Shown: in pieces, positions 1 to 6,915 of the stretch
Layout: every line of letters begins with the position of its first letter
Numbering within the stretch: position 1 is the stretch's first letter
NCBI GenBank assembly: GCA_903915035.1
Contig: CAIWRI010000010.1
Location: 1-33,040 of the forward strand
From: an uncultured Nitrosomonadales bacterium
GTDB lineage: Bacteria > Pseudomonadota > Gammaproteobacteria > Burkholderiales > Gallionellaceae
DNA length: 33,040 nucleotides
Reading direction: 5' to 3'
The notes under the pieces: model-generated
What the model was told of the DNA's origin: nothing
Databases searched by the model: none
What the model saw: only the letters and a program-made list of their open reading frames with translations
Position numbers and translations under genes: made by a program

Positions 1-1010
1 CACACAGTCATGGAACGGAATTTATAAACCAGTATCTCTTTGCCATCCAGCCCATAACGACGCTGCTGAAAAATAACCGGCCCCGGAGAACTCAGCTTAA
101 CAGCAACGGAAATCAGCAATAATAAGGGAGAAAGCAGGATGAGGATGAAAATACTGAAAAAAATATCACTCAAACGTTTAACAATACTGTTTAGACCTTG
201 AAACGGGGTTTCGCAGATCCCCTCTACCGGAATACCATCAATCTGCCCCATATGCCCCTGGATCATATCTGTTATGAAATTATCGGGAACAAAATAAATT
301 GAAGCTGTTGTATCCTTAAGCTCATTCAGAATATTCATGATTCTAGGCTGATTTATCATCGGCAGAGAAAAATAAATCGTGTTGATGTTATTTAATTTAA
401 CATACAGTGGCAAGGCACTAAAATTTCCTAAAAAACTGAACCTGTCATCTCTTAATTGCCGGTCCTCACTCCTGTCTTCAAAAAAGCCAATCAAGTCTGT
501 TGAAATTAATTTATTGAATGTAAGACTATTCGCCAAAGTAAAACCCTGTTCATTCATGCCCACAATCACGGCTCTGTTTCTGGGCCCCTGCATCCTGAGA
601 ATAAAAGGCGCTGAAAAACGCAATAGCCAGCCTGCAATAATCAAACAGACAGGTGTGATCCACAACAAGGCAAGAATCGCTTTCGGATAAAAATACCTCA
701 ACAAGTGAGCAGCATAAGAAAAAAACAACAGCAGAGAGGCAACAAACAACCAGCTGATGAAAGTATTTTTTATCAATTGAGCAAAAGGCTGATTCAGGCT
801 GGATTTTCCGGGAAAGGTCATCGTAAATAAAACCAGCGACAAGATCAAATAAGTCGAGGTCACTTCACCATGATAATGGACACCTACCCCTAGCGCACAT
901 AAAACCAAAACGACGGGTTCAATAAGTGCCTCAATAGACTGCAATAAATTATCCCTTGTTACCGTAATTCCTTTTGCCCGATAAAATGGAAGAGAAATCT
1001 TATTATTCAT
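1..1010 (-). CDS. epsB: EpsB-type undecaprenyl-phosphate sugar phosphotransferase, C-terminus outside window
   Basis: This is an open minus-strand reading frame of 336 codons that runs off the left edge. It starts at ATG 1010 (MNNKISLPFYRAKG). Several hydrophobic helices follow in the first ~120 residues, then a nucleotide-binding-like middle region (RNRAVIVGMNEQG). The last visible part is the membrane entry of a bacterial sugar transferase domain, with SSPGPVIFQQRRYG and YKFRSM. This domain order is that of the WcaJ/GumD/EpsB family, which loads the first sugar phosphate onto undecaprenyl phosphate at the inner membrane to start exopolysaccharide synthesis. It lies 92 bases downstream of an EpsA-type regulator in the same direction, the order known from methanolan and exosortase-B loci, which supports the name. 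No strong ribosome binding site is visible. The catalytic C-terminal third is outside the window. Confidence 0.85.
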   Translation of the reverse strand, partial: MNNKISLPFYRAKGITVTRDNLLQSIEALIEPVVLVLCALGVGVHYHGEVTSTYLILSLVLFTMTFPGKSSLNQPFAQLIKNTFISWLFVASLLLFFSYAAHLLRYFYPKAILALLWITPVCLIIAGWLLRFSAPFILRMQGPRNRAVIVGMNEQGFTLANSLTFNKLISTDLIGFFEDRSEDRQLRDDRFSFLGNFSALPLYVKLNNINTIYFSLPMINQPRIMNILNELKDTTASIYFVPDNFITDMIQGHMGQIDGIPVEGICETPFQGLNSIVKRLSDIFFSIFILILLSPLLLLISVAVKLSSPGPVIFQQRRYGLDGKEILVYKFRSMTV

Positions 1011-1102
1011 ATTATTTTTGAAATTAACGCTGCGACCAGACGATGATATAACATTTGCTAAAAATTAGCCGCCCCCCATATCTGCAAACAGTTCAATGCT
1101 CA

Positions 1103-1900
1103 TCAACTCGAATAAACCTGATTGCGCATCTTTGCTACCGCCTGACTTCGCCTGACGACATCCAGTTTCTTGAATATTCTTTGCAAATGGTTTTTAACGG
1201 TAAAGGAACTAATATTGAGAATCAGCCCGATTTCTAAATTGGTTTTACCGGAACAAACCCATCCCATGATCTCTGACTCACGATCAGTCAAATTAAATTC
1301 ATTATTCGTGTTTACAGGTTCATTAATCAGTGCTTTATTTATGTTCATTGGTAGAACATAATCAGGAACATATTCAATTTGCCGTAAGCTTGCGTCAATA
1401 TAAGGCAAAAGTTGCTGAAAGATTTTTCTTCTCTCCGGTGCAACTTCTGCATCTTTGCTGAGCAATACATAAAAAGAATCACTCCCTCCCCGCACATCCC
1501 TGATAGCATGCAGCATCGCTGTTTTCATATTTCGCATGCAGGTTTTCAGCTCTTCATCCTGAATATCACGACAACGTATCACACTACCAATACTTTGCAA
1601 TTGAGAGGGTACCCGACCATTCGACATCCAGTAAGCATAGAGTCGCTTAAGAAACAAGGCCATTTCCTTTTCCGGCATGATCTGGGCACGGGCAGTTTGG
1701 ATAGTGGAGATGATATCGTAGGAAATGATACCCAGCGTGAAATCCCCCCACGCAGCAATCATCAGATCGTGCGGCAGAAATTCCTGAAGCGCACCTTGCG
1801 CCCATAGCAAAAATTCTGCCTGCGTCTTGATTTCAACAGCATCCGAGATTAACTGACTAAAATTGCCGAAATTGGTCGGATTCACTTCGCTGGTATTCAT
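1103..1900 (-). CDS. epsA: LuxR-family transcriptional regulator, EpsA type
   Basis: The protein has 265 residues. The last ~60 form a LuxR-type helix-turn-helix: LTDRESEIMGWVCSGKTN, then the recognition-helix part SSFTVKNHLQRIFKKLDV. The first ~190 residues lack the phospho-acceptor pattern of a receiver domain and match the general layout of EpsA, the regulator associated with exosortase-B/PEP-CTERM exopolysaccharide loci. I chose ATG 1900 because AAGGA lies 11 bases upstream. A longer frame to 1963 would add a cysteine-rich N-terminus with no ribosome site. It is followed by epsB on the same strand, so it probably controls that polysaccharide operon. The signal it senses cannot be read from the sequence. 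Confidence 0.8.
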   Translation of the reverse strand: MNTSEVNPTNFGNFSQLISDAVEIKTQAEFLLWAQGALQEFLPHDLMIAAWGDFTLGIISYDIISTIQTARAQIMPEKEMALFLKRLYAYWMSNGRVPSQLQSIGSVIRCRDIQDEELKTCMRNMKTAMLHAIRDVRGGSDSFYVLLSKDAEVAPERRKIFQQLLPYIDASLRQIEYVPDYVLPMNINKALINEPVNTNNEFNLTDRESEIMGWVCSGKTNLEIGLILNISSFTVKNHLQRIFKKLDVVRRSQAVAKMRNQVYSS

Positions 1901-2231
1901 TAAAAGTTGTATCCTTGCCTGAAAACCTGAACAACAGATACGTTTAAGTTGGCCAATAAACAAGAATATTGTTTAAAGCCCGACAAAGTGAATCTCATGC
2001 AAAACGTAGAGGGATTGCAGGATAAAAGTATGTATTTTTTGTTACGGGGATTTTTTTTCACGTTGCATATTACACAAGGCCACTGCATCTTGCAATGACG
2101 GCAACTACGACAGGAGTTTGCTTGCCGCAGGAATTTACAAAACCCGCAATTTGCACCTTGTTTAACCGGAAATCCGCACTGACGCTAGAAAACGGGAGCC
2201 TGAGCTTCTTTTCCTTGTATCTTGCACCTGT
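1901..2231. other. Intergenic region upstream of epsA
   Basis: About 330 bases between epsA and the M29-like gene, both on the minus strand. No credible gene on either strand. It should hold the epsA promoter and the end of the preceding transcript, but I see no -10/-35 pair good enough to call and no hairpin with a T-run. Confidence 0.5.
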
Positions 2232-3308
2232 TTATACCGTCCATTCACCATGCTGGTATATCACCGCATCATCCAGCATTACCGTATCGGTCAGCGCAAA
2301 CACATCCACATGGTATCTCGCCGCACTCTTGCTGATTTGCGGCTTGTTATAGCTGCCATGTTTGGCCCCCAATGACAGATGTACACCGCACATGCGCTCA
2401 TAAGTGCCAATATCGCTGACCAACCTGTGCTGGGTGAAACTGCGATTAAGCCCTAAACCCAGCTCACGCACCCAGACTTCGCCTTCATAGTCGCGAATTT
2501 GTGCCAGAACAAGTTCAAATTCGGGCGTGGAAGCTATCGTTCCGGTCACACGGCCTTTTTCAATGATCAAGGTAATCGGCTGTAACGGTTTATTGACGGA
2601 AAAACTGGTATCCCCGAATATCGAGATGCGCACCCGCCCATTCAAGGCTTCCAGCTGCTTCGATTCGGTGAAAATCTCACCAATGGGAAATTGCCCGCCA
2701 ATATTATTCATCTGGCTGTAATCACCCACATTGAGCTTGGCGGGTTCAAATCCCTCAGAAAAAATCAGTTGTTCGCCAAAACTGTCAATCACGCCTGTTT
2801 TTGCCACATCAATACGCGCCTTCAAAGCATGTCCCGTGCCGCGATAATAGACCGGATCATAGGCCAGCGACTCGATATAGATCAGCGCCTCCTTGCCCGG
2901 CATGCGCGACAGATGCGGATGTTCGATAACCTTGAGACCGCGCTTGAACAGTTCAACCCGGATACGAAAAGCATCCAGCCTGAAACTGGTGGACTGGATC
3001 AATACCACCAGATCGCCGGACACCAGGCGTTCAAACTCTGCGCGCACGACTTCGGGCGCAGTGCAGTCAAAATCGATGAAAGTTGCCTCCGGCAGACATT
3101 GGCGATAGGCGCGAGTCAGCGCAATCGTCAGCTCACATTGACTGTCCCATACCACGATGGCATTTTGTGTGTGTACGATAGCCAGCGCCAGAATATCGCT
3201 GATATTTTTGGCAGCCTTAGCAATTTCACTATCCGGTATCGTCAAGTTAATTGACTCTGAACCAACCGGTAATGCTGCGACGGGTACTGCGTGAGAGATT
3301 GACTTCAT
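2232..3308 (-). CDS. M29-like metallopeptidase (aminopeptidase T type)
   Basis: About 358 residues. The C-terminal half carries the spaced metal-ligand pattern of family M29 (leucyl aminopeptidase/aminopeptidase T). In numbering from a GTG at 3323, it has Glu in GQFPIGEIF (216), RELGLGLN (287), GTYERMCGVHLSLGA (Glu309, His315) and YHVDVFAL (His338, Asp340). The N-terminal half is an alternating beta/alpha domain, as in that family. M29 enzymes are two-metal cytoplasmic peptidases; related folds include 2,5-dihydroxypyridine dioxygenase, so the substrate is uncertain. The start is unclear. ATG 3308 and GTG 3323 both overlap the end of the 2OG-oxygenase gene by more than 60 bases and lack a ribosome site, while a TTG at 3245 sits one base after the upstream stop. 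A TTG start coupled to the upstream gene is plausible. Confidence 0.6.
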   Translation of the reverse strand: MKSISHAVPVAALPVGSESINLTIPDSEIAKAAKNISDILALAIVHTQNAIVVWDSQCELTIALTRAYRQCLPEATFIDFDCTAPEVVRAEFERLVSGDLVVLIQSTSFRLDAFRIRVELFKRGLKVIEHPHLSRMPGKEALIYIESLAYDPVYYRGTGHALKARIDVAKTGVIDSFGEQLIFSEGFEPAKLNVGDYSQMNNIGGQFPIGEIFTESKQLEALNGRVRISIFGDTSFSVNKPLQPITLIIEKGRVTGTIASTPEFELVLAQIRDYEGEVWVRELGLGLNRSFTQHRLVSDIGTYERMCGVHLSLGAKHGSYNKPQISKSAARYHVDVFALTDTVMLDDAVIYQHGEWTV

Positions 3309-3825
3309 GAGGAAATACTTCACTTAAAAAAATAATCATTGTGCCAAATTCAGGCACGACTGTTGTCAGCAAGTCTTTATTGTCCGGTTCATACAACAGC
3401 AGCTCCCCGCCATCATCAGACTGCCAATCCTGATTCAAATATAAGACCGTTGAAATTATGCGATTTTTCTTACCCTTGAGCGCATCCAGATGTACCGCAT
3501 AAGCTGTACCCGGCTGGTAAATAGCGTAGTGGCATTCATAATCGAACAATCCCAGAAACAGCCTTTCATTAAGACCTGCGCGCAGCTCATCCATCCATGC
3601 CAAATAGGCACGATCAATGACATTTTCCTCATCCAGCCAGCTAATCACATCGCCGCGCAAGGCAGTAATCTGCTGTTTATTCTCGCCCCTGCCAACACGG
3701 GCAGGCAGAAAACGCCCGTCATCATGACAACGTTCCGGCAAAGCCTGCATCAATGCCTGCGGCAGCGGCAAGCGCAAAACAATATAGCCGGTATTCTTCA
3801 GCTGTTCAGCAATTTCGTTCAACAT
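3247..3825 (-). CDS. 2OG-Fe(II) oxygenase, prolyl-4-hydroxylase-like
   Basis: The protein has 192 residues, a single double-stranded beta-helix domain. The iron-binding triad is visible as His112 and Asp114 (in YAVHLDALKG) and His173 (FPHEV), followed by Arg182/183 (RRSITGWFR), which would bind 2-oxoglutarate. This is the HxD...H...R pattern of SM-20/prolyl-4-hydroxylase-like enzymes. In other proteobacteria some relatives hydroxylate a proline of EF-Tu; whether this one does is unknown. The Tyr-rich stretch before the HxD (YECHYAIYQPG) is typical of the group. Its C-terminus overlaps the long frame of the M29-like gene, so the two are likely co-transcribed. Confidence 0.85.
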   Translation of the reverse strand: MLNEIAEQLKNTGYIVLRLPLPQALMQALPERCHDDGRFLPARVGRGENKQQITALRGDVISWLDEENVIDRAYLAWMDELRAGLNERLFLGLFDYECHYAIYQPGTAYAVHLDALKGKKNRIISTVLYLNQDWQSDDGGELLLYEPDNKDLLTTVVPEFGTMIIFLSEVFPHEVNLSRSTRRSITGWFRVN

Positions 3826-3903
3826 AAACGCCTGACTTTTAAGTGAAAAGTGGCCCGAGGAATCTGCAGAGCAAATTTACGCATTAGGCACCCATAGCAC
3901 AGC

Positions 3904-4281
3904 TTAAGCGCCAACTTCAGCAGCATCCCGGGCAAGGGTCTCATGGTGACTGACCCAGCCGTCAAAGCCGCCTGTCATTGACAAAATACCGGTATAACCT
4001 AAGCGTTGTAAACTGAAAGCCGCCAGCACCGAGCGCCCGCCTGTTTTGCAATACAACAAAATTTCCGCACGCTTGTTTGACAGCAAAGGATGGTCACCGA
4101 TCTTGAATTCAATCACGCCACGCGGAATATTGATGGCGCCGGGCAGATGTGCTGCTTCAAATTCAACAGGTTCGCGCACATCGACAATCAGATTGCCAGC
4201 CTTGATATGTTCAATCGCACCGCCAATATGAATTTCCCTGATGTGCGAGCGGGCTTCGGCGACAAGTTCTTGCGGTGTCAT
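3904..4281 (-). CDS. Rhodanese-like sulfurtransferase, single domain
   Basis: The protein has 125 residues and one rhodanese domain. VDVREPVEFEAAHLPGAINIP (residues 33-53) is the CH2A region. The active-site loop is YCKTGGRS, with Cys78 as the persulfide-carrying cysteine. There is no signal peptide, so it is cytoplasmic. AGGAG lies eight bases before ATG 4281. It follows the truncated haemoglobin gene with only 22 bases between, so the pair is very probably one transcript. Rhodaneses move sulfane sulfur to an acceptor such as cyanide, thiols or a sulfur-carrier protein; the physiological acceptor here is not evident. Confidence 0.9.
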   Translation of the reverse strand: MTPQELVAEARSHIREIHIGGAIEHIKAGNLIVDVREPVEFEAAHLPGAINIPRGVIEFKIGDHPLLSNKRAEILLYCKTGGRSVLAAFSLQRLGYTGILSMTGGFDGWVSHHETLARDAAEVGA

Positions 4282-4303
4282 TCTTTATTCTCCTGTTTAT
4301 TCA

Positions 4304-4708
4304 TCAATTTGGCTGGTTACGCAGATGATCGCCAACCCTGGCAAAAGCATCCGACAATTCTACACGCAACTGCGCGTCTTCGACGATTTCCTTCAGCGCC
4401 ATATCCATACACAACAACCACTGATCGCGCGCGGCAATATCGACCTGAAACGACATATGTCGTCGAAGCAGCATAGGATGGCCGTATTCCTGCTCATATA
4501 AATCCGGCCCATCCATCCAGCCATTCAAAAATTTATACAGCTTGTCTTCCGATTCCTGCAGATTTGCAGCATGCATCTTGCGTAGCCCATAAGTTTCCGG
4601 CAACACATCCATTATCCGGTAAAAATATTTAGCCAGCCTGCGTATATTATCCGTGCCGCCTATCCGCTCAAAAAGGCTCAGTTCAGCTTGTTTCATTTCA
4701 GACTGCAT
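4304..4708 (-). CDS. Group II truncated haemoglobin
   Basis: The protein has 134 residues. SLFERIGG opens the fold. Tyr30 in YFYRIM is the B10 tyrosine, PMLLRRHMSF carries the proximal histidine (His84), and Trp97 (RDQWLLCMDMAL) is the G8 tryptophan typical of group II. Such proteins bind O2 or NO through haem in the cytoplasm and are linked to NO or oxidative stress or oxygen transfer. I chose ATG 4708 over an in-frame TTG at 4720 because GGAG lies six bases before it. The gene leads a two-gene run with the rhodanese. A 7-bp hairpin (4747-4753 with 4767-4773) lies just upstream and may end transcription from the other side. No FNR-type or NO-regulator site was recognised. Confidence 0.88.
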   Translation of the reverse strand: MQSEMKQAELSLFERIGGTDNIRRLAKYFYRIMDVLPETYGLRKMHAANLQESEDKLYKFLNGWMDGPDLYEQEYGHPMLLRRHMSFQVDIAARDQWLLCMDMALKEIVEDAQLRVELSDAFARVGDHLRNQPN

Positions 4709-4896
4709 GTATTTCTCCAAAAATCAGCTTAAGCCGGCACAGTCAATCGGGGTGCGGCATCGGCAAACCCCGACATGATAGCAGGCGCTTGTCGACGAAC
4801 AGGGCATCGTGATGCGCACTTTATGCCGGAAACTGAGTCACTGATTCCAGCCTGCCGGGAAATTTGCATTAACGACGGATCAGAATAATATTTTTC

Positions 4897-5571
4897 TCAG
4901 GGCGGACAATTTCGCATGTGTGTTTCCACGGAATTGTAGGACAAGGACGAGTCGATCTCCCTTTGCGCCAGAGCGGCGCTTTCCATCAATTTTTGCTCCA
5001 TTGGCTGAATAACCTTTTGCACCCAGAGATGCAAATCCTGTTCAGCCTGAGTTGCCGTCTGATAATTACGCGGTTTGGAAAATGCCCTTCTGAGCGGAAG
5101 CTCCATCATTTTTGATCCCGCCCGCAAATAAGCTTTCCAGGCGGAGACATGCTCAAGCTCATGATCGCGAATAATCTGCCGTCTGCAATCCCCCTCGATT
5201 TCCCTGGCAAGATAGACCTGCATACTTGAAAATCCGGCCTTGATCGTGACTTCCGGCACCATACAAACAATACCTTTCGGCGTAATCGACATGATCGCCT
5301 TGACGTCATAACTGAGTATCGGATCAGCGTGTGTCAAACCTAACACATGATGATTGCGATCCATCGCTTTACCTGACAGGCTTTGCAAATAGACTAGCGG
5401 CCGGGTGTCATCTTCGCTGACGACCAAATCCTGGTAGTTCACTTTGACTGTGGCCTCATGAGCCCATTGCTCACAAGGCTCTTGTGCTTCTGCCGTCGCC
5501 AGGGCAAGCATGATGCCGGCCAATACAAATTGATATAAATTTCGAATACGCATAATGATTTTCGGTCGCAT
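4897..5571 (-). CDS. Secreted hypothetical protein with an HExxH motif
   Basis: Up to 224 residues. A basic start and hydrophobic stretch (YQFVLAGIMLALATAEA) form a signal peptide likely cut after AEA, so the mature protein is periplasmic or secreted. In the middle lies IIRDHELEHVSAWKAYL: HELEH fits the HExxH zinc motif of metallopeptidases and lies in a predicted helix after a beta region. I do not recognise the family beyond that; a DUF922-like secreted putative protease is one possibility. Cysteines occur near both ends (EPCEQW, MRNCPP) and could form disulfides. ATG 5571 and ATG 5553 are both possible starts, and neither has a clear ribosome site. Confidence 0.65.
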   Translation of the reverse strand: MRPKIIMRIRNLYQFVLAGIMLALATAEAQEPCEQWAHEATVKVNYQDLVVSEDDTRPLVYLQSLSGKAMDRNHHVLGLTHADPILSYDVKAIMSITPKGIVCMVPEVTIKAGFSSMQVYLAREIEGDCRRQIIRDHELEHVSAWKAYLRAGSKMMELPLRRAFSKPRNYQTATQAEQDLHLWVQKVIQPMEQKLMESAALAQREIDSSLSYNSVETHMRNCPP

Positions 5572-5864
5572 TTTTACAATCAGCAGCCAGTAAACCTTAC
5601 CGGCATCAACGATGCAAAAAAACCAGCAAAAATTCCCTCCCGGAAAGCTAAGGTATACAGATTAACTTAAAAACGGCTTTCGCCCAAGAATCGATTTGAG
5701 TAAAACTGAGCTTCAATGACCATCAACTCTCCACGAAACATGACGGATTGTTGCATAGCGACGGCGCCAGGCAGTAACGGGCTATCCGCCATGATTGTTA
5801 ACAACAAAAGCCATCACAGAACGTCAAGGTACCGCGCACTGAGATCAAGCCTCAGAATAATATA
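5572..5864. other. Intergenic region between divergent genes
   Basis: About 365 bases (5572-5936) separate the minus-strand secreted protein from the plus-strand nuclease-like gene. Apart from the plus-strand promoter candidate at 5865-5894, I see no gene, hairpin or repeat here. Confidence 0.5.
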
Positions 5865-5894
5865 TTGATTTATAAGCGTTAATCAGACGATAAT
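5865..5894 (+). promoter_or_regulatory. Candidate promoter for the PD-(D/E)XK gene
   Basis: TTGATT at 5865-5870, an 18-base spacer and GATAAT at 5889-5894 resemble a sigma-70 promoter. The start of transcription would be near 5902, about 35 bases before the ATG at 5937. Based on consensus match only. Confidence 0.4.
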
Positions 5895-5936
5895 AACAAT
5901 TCCTGATTTAATGCCCGCGCGCGACGAATATAAACC

Positions 5937-6794
5937 ATGAGCTTATACAGCCAACTCCGGCAAGCGAAGAGTGAAGAAAACGTTAAAGATGTTTATATTA
6001 AAGCACTTGGCCTGAAGAGTTTTACCAAGGGACTGATTGATATTCGCACTAAAGAAATCTGGTTTGAAGCCAAAGACACCGGCCGCCACTCCAGCTATGC
6101 GATGTTCACGCAATTGCTGCATTATGTGCAGGATGCGCTGAACAAGGGCGAAGATGTACCACCGTTGTTAGCCGTGATCGACACCGAAAAAGCCGCGTTG
6201 ATGAAGAGTGCCGACGTGCTGCCCTTCCTGAAAAAGAATACGGTTAAGTGGGGTAAGTCCGCCAGTCAATACACACAGGAAGCGCTGGCGGAAATTTCCA
6301 CCCACATCGGTACGCATTTCGTCTCCTTCAAAATCGCCACGCACGAAGATGAATTTATCAGCACCGTCAAAGCTGCGATCAAGTCTGGCGACATCATTCG
6401 CACGCAGATTACACCGGATAATCTCAAACAAATATTTGATAAATGGGTGGCAATGATAGGACGCGAAATTGTCGGCGTCTCGGAAGAAGACTACGCACTG
6501 CTGTTTTTTGCCGACATCATGCACGATGGCACGATTTCCACCCACGCTAATCTGCCTGCCGAACTGCTGCACAAAAATGGCGCGCCGGTATTTGTTTTAG
6601 ATGTGCGCACAGTGCGCGATGAGTTGAAACTCAATCGTGCTGACGTTGGCTGGTATCAAATTCGCAATGCCCTGAAAAAACGCAACGAAAGTGGCGATGC
6701 CGCATCGGTGGATTTCACACCATTTGAAATTATTTACAAAACCTTGACTGAAAAACTGCAGCCGCAAGTTTTTGAACTGGGGTTCTTGCGCTAA
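5937..6794 (+). CDS. PD-(D/E)XK nuclease-like protein, possible relic of a restriction-modification enzyme
   Basis: The protein has 285 residues. The first ~70 read like a PD-(D/E)XK nuclease core: Glu13/14 in the first helix, then IDIRTKEIWFEAK, giving Asp35, Glu44 and Lys46 (D-x8-ExK). QLLHY (Gln59, Tyr63) follows and matches the QxxxY motif of RecB-type members. The middle contains IFDKWVAMIGREI and DYALLFFADIMHDG, which I recall from the N-terminal part of large restriction-methylase fusions. There is no methylase motif (no NPPY or SAM-binding glycine loop), so it is either a truncated remnant or a stand-alone nuclease. It is flanked by housekeeping genes, with its own promoter candidate and a palindromic repeat directly after it. 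The frame is intact and the C-terminus (KLQPQVFELGFLR) looks like a natural end. Confidence 0.6.
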   Translation: MSLYSQLRQAKSEENVKDVYIKALGLKSFTKGLIDIRTKEIWFEAKDTGRHSSYAMFTQLLHYVQDALNKGEDVPPLLAVIDTEKAALMKSADVLPFLKKNTVKWGKSASQYTQEALAEISTHIGTHFVSFKIATHEDEFISTVKAAIKSGDIIRTQITPDNLKQIFDKWVAMIGREIVGVSEEDYALLFFADIMHDGTISTHANLPAELLHKNGAPVFVLDVRTVRDELKLNRADVGWYQIRNALKKRNESGDAASVDFTPFEIIYKTLTEKLQPQVFELGFLR

Positions 6795-6809
6795 TGTTTC
6801 GTTATTTTA

Positions 6810-6911
6810 CCCTCCCCCTCCGCTACGCTCGCCCCTCAGGTGAAACAACTAAGCCAGCAAGCTGGCAAGTGGCTGGTTACCCCGCTTGCTGCGGAGGGAA
6901 AGGGGAGAGGG
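6810..6911. repeat. C/G-rich palindromic repeat between the nuclease-like gene and recG
   Basis: The outer arms are CCCTCCCCCTCCGC (6810-6823) and GCGGAGGGAAAGGGGAGAGGG (6891-6911 region), an imperfect inverted repeat. Nested inside is GCCAGC-AA-GCTGGC (6853-6866). The element looks like the REP-type intergenic palindromes common in proteobacteria. Its right arm ends five bases before the likely recG start, so it supplies the purine-rich ribosome site. Confidence 0.65.
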
Positions 6912-6915
6912 CGAA

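Noticed and set aside
379-690. Plus-strand 103-residue frame
   Set aside because: It lies antisense to epsB, whose reading frame is strongly supported by domain content.
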